Origin: a bacterium
GTDB taxonomy: Bacteria; Bacteroidota; Bacteroidia; Flavobacteriales_D; Sanyastnellaceae
Direction of reading: 5' to 3'
DNA length: 64,000 bases
Assembly (NCBI GenBank): GCA_029979565.1
Contig: JAPOHG010000002.1
Span: 1 to 64,000 of the forward strand
Both the position numbers and the translations under genes were made by a program. Below are positions 1 through 9,151 of this stretch, piece by piece; the first letter of the stretch is position 1, and the number at the start of each line of letters is the position of its first letter. The notes under the pieces are model-generated. The model did not search any database, was not told where the DNA came from, and was given only the letters and a program-made list of their open reading frames with translations.

Positions 1-1
1 G

Positions 2-811
2 GCGGGTGGTTACATCCAGATCGATGTGCCGGAAACGGTGGTCAACTACAAGGACATCGATATCACGGCACACCCTGAGCACCATAAAGACGCGAACACC
101 TTCCAAAGCGAGTGGGATAAGTTTGGATTGTGGGATCTGAAAATGACCAACGAAGAGCCCATCGTTCGGGCGTATTCGATGGCCAATCACCCGGCAGAGG
201 GCAACATCGTGATGTTGAACATCCGAATCGCCACTCCGCCGTGGGATCGAGCCCGCAATGCGTGGATGCAGGTGAATCCAGGAATTTGTTCTTCTTACGT
301 GTTCGCACAGAAGCCAGGGGATAGGGTGACCATCTCCGGACCTTACGGAGAGTTCTTCATCAAAGAAACCGAGGCTGAAATGGTGTACATCGGTGGAGGT
401 GCCGGTATGGCCCCTATGCGATCGCATTTGTTCCACTTGTTCCACACCTTGAAAACGGACCGAAAGGTCACCTTCTGGTACGGTGGACGTTCAAAGCGCG
501 AACTGTTCTACTTGGACGATTTCAACAAAATCGCAGCTGAGTTCCCTAATTTCGATTTCCACGTGGTGCTTTCTGAGCCTGCCGAGGAAGACGATTGGAA
601 GGTGAAGAAGGACGTAAACGATGAAGGGGATGGATTCCTCGGTTTCGTGCACAATGCGGTCATCGAGCACCAGCTGTCACACCACGATGCACCGGAGGAC
701 ATTGAGTTCTACTTCTGTGGGCCGCCGTTGATGAACCAAGCGGTTCTGAAGATGTGCGACGATTGGGGTGTTCCACCCGAAAACGTAAGCTTCGATGATT
801 TTGGAGGCTAA
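2..811 (+). CDS. nqrF: Na+-translocating NADH:quinone reductase subunit F, C-terminal part
   Basis: NqrF is the NADH-oxidising subunit of the membrane Na+-NQR complex; it takes electrons from NADH through FAD and a 2Fe-2S centre. Only the last ~269 residues are present: the reading frame is already open at base 2, so the N-terminal membrane anchor and ferredoxin domain lie upstream of the window. Visible motifs are the FAD-binding RAYSMAN (about 167-187), the NADH-binding [12 protein letters not shown] (about 392-427), a CGPPLMN motif (about 716-736) and the family-typical end DDFGG. The GTG at 26 is an internal valine, not the start. The stop lies inside the start region of apbE (17-bp overlap), so the two are probably translationally coupled at the end of an nqr operon. 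Confidence 0.97.
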   Translation, partial: AGGYIQIDVPETVVNYKDIDITAHPEHHKDANTFQSEWDKFGLWDLKMTNEEPIVRAYSMANHPAEGNIVMLNIRIATPPWDRARNAWMQVNPGICSSYVFAQKPGDRVTISGPYGEFFIKETEAEMVYIGGGAGMAPMRSHLFHLFHTLKTDRKVTFWYGGRSKRELFYLDDFNKIAAEFPNFDFHVVLSEPAEEDDWKVKKDVNDEGDGFLGFVHNAVIEHQLSHHDAPEDIEFYFCGPPLMNQAVLKMCDDWGVPPENVSFDDFGG

Positions 812-1928
812 TTCCAACTTCAAAACGAACCGACACCCTGTGGCATTTGTGCTGCGGGGTGTTGGCGTTTTAGGGCTCTGTGCTGTGCTGTGCTTTTCGT
901 GCAGTTCCCCGCAGCAGGCATCGTCGGATATCGTGCACCTCGGTGAAACCCAGGGCACGACGTACATGGTCAAATACCACGGGGTAGACTCAGTCCCACA
1001 GACCGCCATCGATTCTGTGCTTGAAGCCGTTGACGTGGAGTTCAATTTGTGGCGGCCTGAGTCACGCATCAACGCCATCAACGCCTTTGAACGTTCGGAT
1101 TCGCTCTTTCAATTTGTGGATGGCACGGGCTTGTGGTCCTCCATTTGGGCTCAAATCCTTGATTTGCATGCTGCCTCGCAAGGCGCATTTGATCCGACCG
1201 TTCAACCATTGGTTGAATTGTGGGGGTTTGGATTGACCAAGCGCGCCGAGGTCGCAGACGAGGACGTACAAGCGCTGATGCCGCATGTGGGTTTGTCCTT
1301 TGAACGCATCGACTTGAATGAAGTTACGGAGGCGAAGCAATACCGGTTTACAACGGTGCGCAAGCGCGACCCGCAGACCCGGATTGATTTCAATGGCATT
1401 GCCCAAGGAATGACCGTGGATTTACTGGCGGAATTGTTGCAATCGCGCGGTGCGTCGGATTTCATGGTAGAAGTGGGTGGTGAGGTTCGCTGCGGAGGAA
1501 AGCGGTCAGACGGGGATCCATGGCGCATTGCCATTGACCGTCCCATTGAGTCGCAGGACGGTTTGGCTCAACGCGAAATGCAAGCGGTGGTCGGCATTTC
1601 TGATGCGGCCATTTGCACCAGTGGCAACTACCGAAAGTTCTATGAAGAGGACGGCATCAAGCGGTCACACACCATCAGCCCTTTCAATGGCTACCCGGTG
1701 CAACATAGCTTGCTCAGTGCGACGGTGCATGCCGTAAATGCAAGCACCGCCGATGCGCTCGCCACGGCGTGCATGGTCTGGGGGCCTAAAGAAGGACAAC
1801 GCTTCATTGAGACGTACCGCGAGACGAATCCGTTCGAACGGGTCGAAGCTTACTTCATCAGTGATGACGGGGGAGGAAATTGGAAGGTATGGGAGTCAGC
1901 CGGTTGGAAAGACCTCGTTATTCGTTGA
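795..1928 (+). CDS. apbE: FAD:protein FMN transferase (ApbE), probable lipoprotein
   Basis: ApbE attaches FMN covalently to threonines of NqrB and NqrC, so it fits directly behind nqrF. The protein has 377 residues. The N-terminus has a hydrophobic stretch ending in a cysteine (LCFSCSS, about residues 32-38), which would make it a lipoprotein facing the periplasm although the lipobox is loose. Family blocks are visible: a G-I-A-Q-G-M-T-V-D segment followed by VEVGGEVRC (about 1396-1495), a [12 protein letters not shown] block followed by [11 protein letters not shown] (about 1619-1700), and the metal/FMN-site [14 protein letters not shown] (about 1742-1784). The ATG at 795 overlaps nqrF by 17 bp; no later ATG leaves a complete signal sequence. 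It converges on nqrM with an 18-bp gap. Confidence 0.95.
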   Translation: MILEANSNFKTNRHPVAFVLRGVGVLGLCAVLCFSCSSPQQASSDIVHLGETQGTTYMVKYHGVDSVPQTAIDSVLEAVDVEFNLWRPESRINAINAFERSDSLFQFVDGTGLWSSIWAQILDLHAASQGAFDPTVQPLVELWGFGLTKRAEVADEDVQALMPHVGLSFERIDLNEVTEAKQYRFTTVRKRDPQTRIDFNGIAQGMTVDLLAELLQSRGASDFMVEVGGEVRCGGKRSDGDPWRIAIDRPIESQDGLAQREMQAVVGISDAAICTSGNYRKFYEEDGIKRSHTISPFNGYPVQHSLLSATVHAVNASTADALATACMVWGPKEGQRFIETYRETNPFERVEAYFISDDGGGNWKVWESAGWKDLVIR

Positions 1929-1946
1929 TTCAAATCCGCGAACCAC

Positions 1947-2150
1947 TCAAGCCGCTTCTTCTGCTTTGCATTGCTCTTCGGGACGTGCACCGCAGAGCGA
2001 ACAGGCTTCCCCGTCTTTATTGAGCAAGGGGTTTTGGCTGGCGCACGTTCCGGCGAATTGACCGTCTTTCTTAACCAATATCTTGATGGCAATTCCTGCA
2101 AACCCGATGGCGAGCAAGGCGATAGCGAGCAGAACAACTTTCCATTCCAT
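1947..2150 (-). CDS. nqrM: Na+-NQR maturation protein NqrM (DUF539)
   Basis: This is a 67-residue protein with one N-terminal membrane segment (about residues 4-25) followed by a cysteine motif region, FAGTCASQNPLLNKDGEACS and then LCG and a fourth cysteine near the end. That is the signature of NqrM, which is needed to place the Fe centre between NqrD and NqrE. It lies next to nqrF-apbE but on the opposite strand, so both known NQR maturation factors sit tail to tail here. The start is well supported: a perfect TAATTTTG promoter element lies 4 nt before the ATG (2162-2155), predicting a leaderless mRNA. Identification rests on the four-cysteine pattern and context. Confidence 0.93.
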   Translation of the reverse strand: MEWKVVLLAIALLAIGFAGIAIKILVKKDGQFAGTCASQNPLLNKDGEACSLCGARPEEQCKAEEAA

Positions 2151-2154
2151 GATG

Positions 2155-2162
2155 CAAAATTA
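2155..2162 (-). promoter_or_regulatory. TAATTTTG -7 element of nqrM
   Basis: A perfect match to the Bacteroidota TAnnTTTG element, followed by CATC and the nqrM ATG. The 4-nt spacing would put the transcription start at or next to the start codon. No clear -33 TTTG is seen. Confidence 0.7.
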
Positions 2163-2243
2163 GGTTGTTCTTCGTGGATGGCTGGTGCGCTGGAATGACA
2201 ATCTGCGGGAATTTGCGTAAATTATACCTGCTTAACCAATAGC

Positions 2244-4022
2244 ATGAAACGCGCAACCCTTCAAATATTGATTGTGGGGTGCCTGTCTGCATGGGCATCA
2301 CCGGCCAATGGTCAGATGGGCCCATGTGAGTGCCCGCCTGTCTCGGAACGCCCGGTTGTAGAGGTCAGCGACCTCGATGGAAGCGGGACGGGAACGGTCA
2401 CTTGGTCGTGTGATTCGTTGTACGTGCTGACCGAAACGGTCTTCGTCAATCCGGGCGATGAATTGACCATCCTGCCCGGAACGGTTGTTCAAGGAAGAAC
2501 TGGTATCGTGAGCGATACCTTAACCTTCACATTGCCGAATGGCAACCCCTCGCCTCGGCAGGATTACATCTTCAGTCAAGAAGCCGGAAGTTTGGTCGTC
2601 AGTGCTGGTGCCACCATAGTCGCGGAAGGAACGTCCAATTGCCCCATTGTCTTTACCTATGAGGGGGATCCGTTGGACGGCAGCTCAGGTTACGACGTCA
2701 CAGGCATGTGGGGCGGTTTGATTGTATGCGGAGACGGGGCATTGAACACCTTCGATGGCAATGATGAAGTGGAAGGCGTGGTCGATCCCACCGGACAAGA
2801 ACGGCATGTATACGGGGGTGATGGCACCCTCTATCCTTCGTCGGGTGTTTTGCGTTACCTCAGTTTGCGCCATGCGTCCACTTCCCTGGGCATAAGCCAG
2901 TTTGAAAACGGCTTGGAGACCAACGCTCTGACGTTGTGTGGTGTTGGCCCAGAGACCACCGTAGAATACATTGAAGCCGTGGCCAGCGCCGATGACGGTG
3001 TTCAAATTTTCGGAGGCTTGGTCAATGTGCGGTACTTGGGGCTCGCCTTCAACGCGGAAGATGGCCTCGAATACGATCAAGGCTGGCAGGGCAATGGGCA
3101 ATTCATTTTCTCGATTACGGATGAGTTGAACGGTGCCGGCGAACACGGAGGCGATTACGAAGGCGATGACTACGAGGAGTTCGATGTGGACATGACGTTC
3201 ATGCCGTATTCGAACCCCATGCTTCACAACCAGACGTACATCGGGAAGGGAGCGGCCACCGCCATTCGCATGCACAACGGAGCCGGTGTACGCATGTACA
3301 ATAGCCTCTTTGCACATTTTGGATTGGGCATTGATTTTGAGGATGAAGACCCGTGTGATGCTTGGGAATTGTTTCTGTTTGGAGAAACGCAGATCCACAA
3401 CAACCGGTTTTGGGCGATCGGCGATTCTTCCGGTATTTCGGAAATGATTCTCTACAACGAAGGGTTTGTCTTCAATGGCCAAGAAGAAATCGAAGCCCAT
3501 TTTATCGACAACAACAATTACGCCGCGGACCCAGAGTTTGATGCGGAATTCGCTTCCGAAACAGGGCACATCACGGATGCCATCAACTTGTCGCCCGTCG
3601 CGGATTCCAACTTTACCGTGACTGCGGACTTTTTACCTGTCGATCCATGGTTTATACCGGTCGAGTATATCGGGGCGTTCAATCCCGATGGTTCCAATTG
3701 GCTGACGTGCTGGACCTACATGGAGCAGCTTGGCCTGTTCGGTGAGTGGGTCGATCCCGAAGTGACGGTTGCCGGTTGCACATATGATTTTGCATGCAAT
3801 TACAACCCCAATGCAACGGTGGATGATGGTTCATGTGAGGTGATCACTTGTGCAGGTTGCACGTGGCCAGAAGCCGCGAATTACGACCCTACCGCACTGT
3901 GGGATGATGGATCTTGTCAGTTGCCGGTGAATGCTTGTCCAGAAGACATCAATCATGATGGACAAGTGAATACGGGCGACCTCTTGATGTTCTTGGGGGC
4001 TTTTGGGGTGATTTGCCCCTGA
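2244..4022 (+). CDS. Secreted beta-helix-like protein with GCTD units and dockerin-like tail
   Basis: A 592-residue exported protein of a Bacteroidota family that looks like a right-handed beta-helix; its function is unknown to me. Residues 1-23 form a signal peptide ending at NGQ. The middle (~35-480) carries family landmarks: a LTILPGTVVQG block, MWGGLIVCGDG, an ADDGVQIFGG block and an EDGLEYDQGWQGNGQF block. Two cysteine units follow (about 3775-3920: GCTYDFACNYNPNATVDDGS and GCTWPEAANYDPTALWDDGS). The protein ends in CPEDINHDGQVNTGDLLMFL plus a final cysteine-proline, a dockerin- or EF-hand-like calcium motif, where T9SS cargo normally has a PNP-type domain. The same tail closes the 13547-22243 protein. 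The stop abuts the stop of the convergent PagL-like gene. Confidence 0.85.
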   Translation: MKRATLQILIVGCLSAWASPANGQMGPCECPPVSERPVVEVSDLDGSGTGTVTWSCDSLYVLTETVFVNPGDELTILPGTVVQGRTGIVSDTLTFTLPNGNPSPRQDYIFSQEAGSLVVSAGATIVAEGTSNCPIVFTYEGDPLDGSSGYDVTGMWGGLIVCGDGALNTFDGNDEVEGVVDPTGQERHVYGGDGTLYPSSGVLRYLSLRHASTSLGISQFENGLETNALTLCGVGPETTVEYIEAVASADDGVQIFGGLVNVRYLGLAFNAEDGLEYDQGWQGNGQFIFSITDELNGAGEHGGDYEGDDYEEFDVDMTFMPYSNPMLHNQTYIGKGAATAIRMHNGAGVRMYNSLFAHFGLGIDFEDEDPCDAWELFLFGETQIHNNRFWAIGDSSGISEMILYNEGFVFNGQEEIEAHFIDNNNYAADPEFDAEFASETGHITDAINLSPVADSNFTVTADFLPVDPWFIPVEYIGAFNPDGSNWLTCWTYMEQLGLFGEWVDPEVTVAGCTYDFACNYNPNATVDDGSCEVITCAGCTWPEAANYDPTALWDDGSCQLPVNACPEDINHDGQVNTGDLLMFLGAFGVICP

Positions 4023-5102
4023 TCAACGTGACGAGGGAAGTCGATGCCGGATTCCAATGAATGGATAGTCGGCCCTTAAACGAAAAGAACGCAGCCCCAT
4101 TTCGAAGGCCCACAATGAACTGAGGTCGAAAGCAAAGACAGACTGAAGGTGTCGGCGACCGAGCGCTTCATCCGGTTGGGTCCAGACCCAGCCTTGAAGG
4201 AGCATCAAATGCCCTCGTCCAAAATGCAGGTTGATGCCGGCCAAGCTTGCGAGTTGCAGACGTTGGGCCGACGATAGCGGTTCTGCGCTGAACTGCTGGA
4301 GGCTTTGGTTGTGGGCGAGGTCCAGGGCAAGGGTCCAGGAATGCGTTCGGCGCCTTCGGCTTTGAGCGTACACACCTGCGCTAACCGTAGGATGGAGGTC
4401 ACCACCGGGCAAATTGATATCACGTGCCCCCGCCCGGCCAGCGAAGGCCCACTGCCACCCTGCACCTTGATGGACAAATTGCGCTGGGTGCCGCTCTGAA
4501 ATTCCGTGTTTTGCGTTCCAGCCAGCGCGCAGGCGGAGGTGAACGTTGTTCAATCCCAAATTGGGAAGGGCCAAGGCTCCGTTTGAAAAATGGGTAAGTC
4601 CAGCGCCAACGTCCACCCAGCCTTGCTGACGATGCACCAATTGAACGGCAGAACCCAGGTGGATACCTGCGTTGAGTCGGGTGCCTATGGCGATGGACAA
4701 GGGGCGTTCAATGGGATCATACGGGGCTGAGGACCAGCCTAACCCCGAGCCCAATTCGACGTGCCAACGCGGACGAATCGGCAACGAAATCAGCCACATC
4801 GCACTGGTCATGTTCCCCAGTTCGTCGCTGCCGCCATTGAGCCAGCCAACCTGAACGCCTTGCCAGGTGGAGCCATGCCTGTTCCAGTCTTTGCGCCAAC
4901 CGCTCGTATTCCAATTGCCATGGCGAATGGTCAAACCAAAGGAATGTCCCGTAACCAATGCTAGCATTTCACTGCGATGGGGAAGGGCAAAGCCGATGCT
5001 CGTCCCAACGCTCCACGTGCTCTGCTGGGCATGGAGTGGCAAGGCCCCAGAAATCCAGAGCAAGAATCCCACGCTGAGCAAAATGATTCTGCGTGTTGCC
5101 AT
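4023..5102 (-). CDS. Acyloxyacyl hydrolase / lipid A deacylase PagL-like outer-membrane protein
   Basis: A 359-residue protein with a signal peptide (about residues 1-25, ending LHAQ) and alternating hydrophobic residues and glycines typical of an outer-membrane beta-barrel. The segment GLTHFSNGALALPNLGLN (about residues 168-185) resembles the PagL active-site region, in which a histidine and a serine two residues apart (HxS) act with a downstream glutamate to remove an acyl chain from lipid A. The barrel is longer than classical PagL (~170 residues), as is common for Bacteroidota members. The start is the ATG at 5102; a near-consensus TAAATTCG lies 7 nt upstream, back to back with the mazG promoter. 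Activity is inferred from the motif only. Confidence 0.75.
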   Translation of the reverse strand: MATRRIILLSVGFLLWISGALPLHAQQSTWSVGTSIGFALPHRSEMLALVTGHSFGLTIRHGNWNTSGWRKDWNRHGSTWQGVQVGWLNGGSDELGNMTSAMWLISLPIRPRWHVELGSGLGWSSAPYDPIERPLSIAIGTRLNAGIHLGSAVQLVHRQQGWVDVGAGLTHFSNGALALPNLGLNNVHLRLRAGWNAKHGISERHPAQFVHQGAGWQWAFAGRAGARDINLPGGDLHPTVSAGVYAQSRRRRTHSWTLALDLAHNQSLQQFSAEPLSSAQRLQLASLAGINLHFGRGHLMLLQGWVWTQPDEALGRRHLQSVFAFDLSSLWAFEMGLRSFRLRADYPFIGIRHRLPSSR

Positions 5103-5125
5103 CGTCGACCGAATTTAGCAAGGTA

Positions 5126-5133
5126 TACCTTTG
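5126..5133 (+). promoter_or_regulatory. TACCTTTG -7 element of mazG
   Basis: A perfect TAnnTTTG followed by TGTC and the mazG ATG at 5138. On the other strand, 5117-5110 reads TAAATTCG, a one-mismatch element for the PagL-like gene, so the two genes share a 35-bp divergent promoter region. Confidence 0.7.
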
Positions 5134-5137
5134 TGTC

Positions 5138-5950
5138 ATGCACAGCATTGAAGAGAAATTGGCCGCGTTTGAACGGCTGTTGAAAATCATGGTCGAGTTG
5201 CGGGAGCAATGTCCATGGGATCGGAAGCAAACGTTCGAAACGCTGAGGCATTTGACCATTGAAGAAACCTACGAGCTGTCCGAGGCCATTATGGATTCGG
5301 ATTTGGATGAAATCCGAAAGGAAACAGGGGACTTGCTGTTGCACATGGTTTTTTACGCTCAGATCGCAAGTGAAACGTCCCGTGAACAAGGAGGGTGGGA
5401 CATCGCAGACAGTTTGAATGGCATTTGCGATAAGCTGGTCGCTCGCCATCCGCATATTTACGGAGATGTGGAGGCCAAAGACGAGGAGACAGTCAAGGCC
5501 AATTGGGAACGGTTAAAATTGAAAGAAGGAAAGAAGTCGGTGCTAGAAGGCGTCCCGAAAGGCCTGCCAAGTCTGGTCAAAGCTTACCGAATTCAGGACA
5601 AGGTACGTGGCGTGGGCTTTGATTGGGAAAACGCTGGTCAAGTATGGGATAAGGTTCAGGAAGAACTCACTGAATTTCAAGCCGAAGTAGACATCGATTC
5701 GGAGCGTGCGACGGATGAATTTGGGGATGTGTTGTTCGCTTTGGTCAATTATGCACGCTTCAAAAATATCAACCCGGATGAAGCCTTGGAACGCACCAAC
5801 CGTCGTTTTCAAGCCCGCTTTCAGCACATGGAGGCGGCCATTCAAGCCGATGCTTCCGAAGGGGGAAAGGCCATGGCCGATATGTCGCTTTCGGAATTGG
5901 ATGCTTACTGGAATCGGGCCAAATCAGCCATATCGAACGACCACGCCTGA
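5138..5950 (+). CDS. mazG: Nucleoside triphosphate pyrophosphohydrolase MazG
   Basis: MazG hydrolyses (d)NTPs to NMP and pyrophosphate and acts as a house-cleaning or stringent-response modulating enzyme. The 270 residues match the usual ~263. Two MazG domains are visible: the first has CPWDRKQTFETLRHLTIEET and KETGDLLLHMVF; the second has EELTEFQAEV and DEFGDVLFALVNYARF, with the paired EExxE and ExxD Mg-binding residues. The frame is open upstream, but the ATG at 5138 is preferred because homologues begin there and a promoter element sits 4 nt before it. The stop overlaps the next start in TGATG, so the lipoprotein at 5950 is co-transcribed. Confidence 0.95.
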   Translation: MHSIEEKLAAFERLLKIMVELREQCPWDRKQTFETLRHLTIEETYELSEAIMDSDLDEIRKETGDLLLHMVFYAQIASETSREQGGWDIADSLNGICDKLVARHPHIYGDVEAKDEETVKANWERLKLKEGKKSVLEGVPKGLPSLVKAYRIQDKVRGVGFDWENAGQVWDKVQEELTEFQAEVDIDSERATDEFGDVLFALVNYARFKNINPDEALERTNRRFQARFQHMEAAIQADASEGGKAMADMSLSELDAYWNRAKSAISNDHA

Positions 5951-6720
5951 TGGCCACCAGTCCCATTTCAATTGGGCGTTGGTCGGTTATGCTTTGTATT
6001 GTAGGCATAGGGCTTGCGGGCTGCAACCGACCAGATGCTCCGGGTTGTTTGATGCGGGCTGGGGATTGGATTGAAATCCAGGAGGTGGACATTGCTTCGC
6101 CAGAGGCACTGAAATTGCACAACCACATGAACGTGGTGATGGAAACTTGGGATTCTGCGGCCATGGAATTGGTTTGGAGTGGACCAGAAAATGTACTAGC
6201 AAACCGTTGGGTGGAATGGGACGGAACAACGCTGGAACTTGGTTATGAGGACCGCTGCCAATGGATGCGAGACCTGGACGCGAATGTGGGCCTGATCATC
6301 AAGACCCCGGGCATTCCGCACATCGCACTTCACGGACAAGGTCGGTTCCATGCATCGCTGTTGGATTCGAGTTCAGCGGTTTCCATTGATGCGCATGCCT
6401 ATGCTGGATACATCGAGCTGGATTGTGAGCTGGACAGCCTCACCGTCCGGCTTCATGCCGGTGCGAGCAGCGCAACGGCCGAAGGCGATGTGGGTACCCT
6501 TTTGCTATTTGCCTCGGGATTGTCCGGTGTGGATGCATCGGCCGTGCTCGCAGACCGAGCTTTCATCAACCAGTCGGCGCATCCTCCTTTGCGTTTCCGG
6601 GCTTTGGAATATGCTTACATCGAATTGAACAGCCACAGCAACGTGGTCGGAAGGCTTCCAAAGCCATTGGACTACCAAGTGGTTCGCAACGGGAGTGGAG
6701 AGCTGCTATGGGAGGATTGA
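5950..6720 (+). CDS. Lipoprotein with GIN/DUF2807-like adhesin-head domain
   Basis: A 256-residue protein with a lipoprotein signal peptide (residues 1-25, lipobox LAGC at about 22-25). Homologues in Bacteroidota have a DUF2807 'head GIN' fold: short repeated beta-strand turns with patterns like HNHMNVVMETWDS, then strings such as SSSAVSIDAHAY and GASSATAEGDVG, and a closing NSHSNVVGRLPK. These turns are visible from residue ~55 onward. Function is unknown; the fold is a beta-helix-like surface structure. It follows mazG with a 1-nt overlap but has no obvious functional link to it. Confidence 0.7.
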   Translation: MATSPISIGRWSVMLCIVGIGLAGCNRPDAPGCLMRAGDWIEIQEVDIASPEALKLHNHMNVVMETWDSAAMELVWSGPENVLANRWVEWDGTTLELGYEDRCQWMRDLDANVGLIIKTPGIPHIALHGQGRFHASLLDSSSAVSIDAHAYAGYIELDCELDSLTVRLHAGASSATAEGDVGTLLLFASGLSGVDASAVLADRAFINQSAHPPLRFRALEYAYIELNSHSNVVGRLPKPLDYQVVRNGSGELLWED

Positions 6721-6772
6721 AGGGTGTCGGTTTCTGATGTGGTTGGTGTAAATTGACCACCTATTCTTTACC

Positions 6773-9151
6773 ATGGCCAAGAACATATTTCGAATGGCTG
6801 CCTTGGGATTCCTCTCCTGGACCTTGGTAGTTTCTCCTTCCGATGCACAGCAGACCTTGCAGGATGTGCCAACACAAATCAACACGAGCAAATTCAAGCA
6901 ACTCGGACAAGAGCTGCCGACACCGAATGTTTACCGCACAGCGAGCGGAGCGCCAGGGCATGAATACTGGCAGCAACAGGTGGACTACAATATCCAGGTG
7001 ACGTTGGATGATGCAAACCAACGCATCGACGGTGAGGAGCGCATCCTGTACAAAAACAACAGCCCGGATGAGTTGCGCTACCTCTGGTTGCAGCTGGATC
7101 AAAATGTTCGTTCCTTGGACAGCGACAGTTACAAAATCCGAGAATCGCGCATCAACGGCCGCAGCAGTTTTGGATCCATTCAGGGCCTCGAGCCATCTTT
7201 TGATGGAGGATTCAAAATTGAATACGTTGGCGATGAAACCGGCAAGCCCCTGCAGTACACCATCAACAAGACCATGATGCGAATTGACCTGCCGAGTCCT
7301 TTGAGGCCCGGTGGGACTTTTGTCTTTGATGTGGCCTGGTGGTACAACATCAACGACCGCATGAAAGACGGTGGTCGAAGCGGATACGAGTACTTCGAGG
7401 AGGAGGACAATTACCTGTACACCATCGCTCAATTCTATCCGCGGTTGGTTGTTTACATGGACAACGAGGGATGGCAGAATAAGCAATTCTTGGGGTCAGG
7501 TGAGTTCACATTGAATTTTGGAGACTACCACGTGGAGATTACGGTTCCGGCCGATCATGTTGTGGCCTCAACCGGTGTGCTGAAAAACGAAAAATCGGTG
7601 CTGACGGCAACGCAACGTAAGCGTCTGCAACAGGCTCGGAAAACGTACGACCAGCCGGTAATGATCGTCAATGAGGAAGAAGCGCGAACGGCAGAGCAGA
7701 GCAAGAAAGCGGGAACCAAGACGTGGGTTTTCGACGCAGAGAATGTGCGGGATTTCGGATGGGCTTCAAGCCGAAAGTTCATCTGGGATGCTATGGCTGT
7801 GAAGGTCGGAAACAGCTCTCCGCTGGCGATGAGTTTCTACCCCAAGGAAGGCAATCCACTTTGGGAGCAGTATTCCACGAAGGCCGTGGCGCAGACGCTC
7901 AAGACGTATTCGAAGTTTACCATTGACTATCCGTATCCGGTGGCCATTTCGGTGCACACCAAATGGATTGGCATGGAATACCCGATGATTTGCTTCAACG
8001 GGGGACGTCCTGAGCCGGACGGTACGTATACGGAGCGAACGAAGATTGGGATGATTTCGGTCATCATTCACGAGGTCGGACACAACTTCTTTCCGATGAT
8101 CATCAATTCAGATGAGCGCCAGTGGACGTGGATGGATGAGGGACTGAACACGTTTGTGCAGTACCTGACAGAAAAGGAATTTGACCGGGATTACCCGACC
8201 CGCCGCGGAGCAGCTCGCGACATCCGGAATTACATGGGCGGTGACAAATCGCGCATCAGCCCCATCATGACCAATTCGGAGTCCATCTACCAATTTGGCA
8301 ACAATGCCTATGGCAAACCGGCGACAGCATTGAACATTCTGCGAGAGACCATCATGGGCCGGGAGTTGTTCGATTACGCTTTCAAGGAATATTCCCGCCG
8401 TTGGGCTTTCAAGCATCCGTCGCCAGCGGATTTTTTCCGTACCATGGAAGACGCATCCGGTGTGGATTTGGATTGGTTTTGGCGCGGATGGTTTTACTCG
8501 ACCGACCACGTCGATATCGCTCTCGACGACGTCATGTGGTACCAAATCGACACACAAGACCCTCAAGTGGAGGCTGCATTCAACCGTGAGGCAGCTGCTC
8601 AAGAGCCTGCGGATATCGCGCTGATTCGTGATGAGGAATTCATCCCTACTTCGTACCTCGAGGCCGATCCGACCTTGAACGATTTCTACACGACAACCGA
8701 TCCTTTCATGGTCTTGGAGCTCGACAAGGTGGAATACGAAGAGCGTATGGCATCGTTATCCGATGAGGAGAAGGCGCTGCTCGCGAGTGGAAAGAACTAC
8801 TATGAAATCACGTTTCGAAACGAGGGAGGCCTCGTGATGCCATTGATTCTCAAGTTTGAGTACGAAGACGGCTCCACGGAGATTCGCCGCATACCGGCTG
8901 AAATCTGGAAGATGAGCGAACCCACTGTGACCAAGGTTTTCGTGACCGACCAGCCGGCTTCCCAAATCACGCTCGATCCCCTGTTGGAAACGGCAGATGT
9001 GGACATGAACGACAACTACTGGCCACCGCGTCCGCAGCCCACGCGATTTGAACTCTTCAAGTCAGAGCGCGGTCGACGGGGGAGTGGCGGTGGCGAAAAT
9101 CCCATGCAGCGTGCTCGCCGCGATGCTGAAATGCAGTCAAAAGGCGAGTAA
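6773..9151 (+). CDS. Secreted M1 family zinc metallopeptidase
   Basis: A 792-residue exported aminopeptidase-type enzyme. The signal peptide is residues 1-26 (ends SDAQ). The zinc site is HEVGH at residues 433-437 with the third ligand in WMDEGLNTF about 20 residues later; a GMEYPMICFNGG block upstream is the M1 substrate N-terminus recognition loop (GxMEN in classical members). The N-terminal ~250 residues correspond to the M1 beta-sandwich domain. The C-terminal ~250 residues are an extra region ending in a basic, glycine-rich tail. No T9SS domain is seen, so it is probably periplasmic. Its stop is immediately next to the stop of the convergent transporter gene. Confidence 0.92.
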   Translation: MAKNIFRMAALGFLSWTLVVSPSDAQQTLQDVPTQINTSKFKQLGQELPTPNVYRTASGAPGHEYWQQQVDYNIQVTLDDANQRIDGEERILYKNNSPDELRYLWLQLDQNVRSLDSDSYKIRESRINGRSSFGSIQGLEPSFDGGFKIEYVGDETGKPLQYTINKTMMRIDLPSPLRPGGTFVFDVAWWYNINDRMKDGGRSGYEYFEEEDNYLYTIAQFYPRLVVYMDNEGWQNKQFLGSGEFTLNFGDYHVEITVPADHVVASTGVLKNEKSVLTATQRKRLQQARKTYDQPVMIVNEEEARTAEQSKKAGTKTWVFDAENVRDFGWASSRKFIWDAMAVKVGNSSPLAMSFYPKEGNPLWEQYSTKAVAQTLKTYSKFTIDYPYPVAISVHTKWIGMEYPMICFNGGRPEPDGTYTERTKIGMISVIIHEVGHNFFPMIINSDERQWTWMDEGLNTFVQYLTEKEFDRDYPTRRGAARDIRNYMGGDKSRISPIMTNSESIYQFGNNAYGKPATALNILRETIMGRELFDYAFKEYSRRWAFKHPSPADFFRTMEDASGVDLDWFWRGWFYSTDHVDIALDDVMWYQIDTQDPQVEAAFNREAAAQEPADIALIRDEEFIPTSYLEADPTLNDFYTTTDPFMVLELDKVEYEERMASLSDEEKALLASGKNYYEITFRNEGGLVMPLILKFEYEDGSTEIRRIPAEIWKMSEPTVTKVFVTDQPASQITLDPLLETADVDMNDNYWPPRPQPTRFELFKSERGRRGSGGGENPMQRARRDAEMQSKGE

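Noticed and set aside
2685-3569. Long open frame (294 codons) on the minus strand inside the 2244-4022 gene
   Set aside because: It is fully antisense to a gene with a signal peptide and family motifs, and its translation shows no recognisable features.
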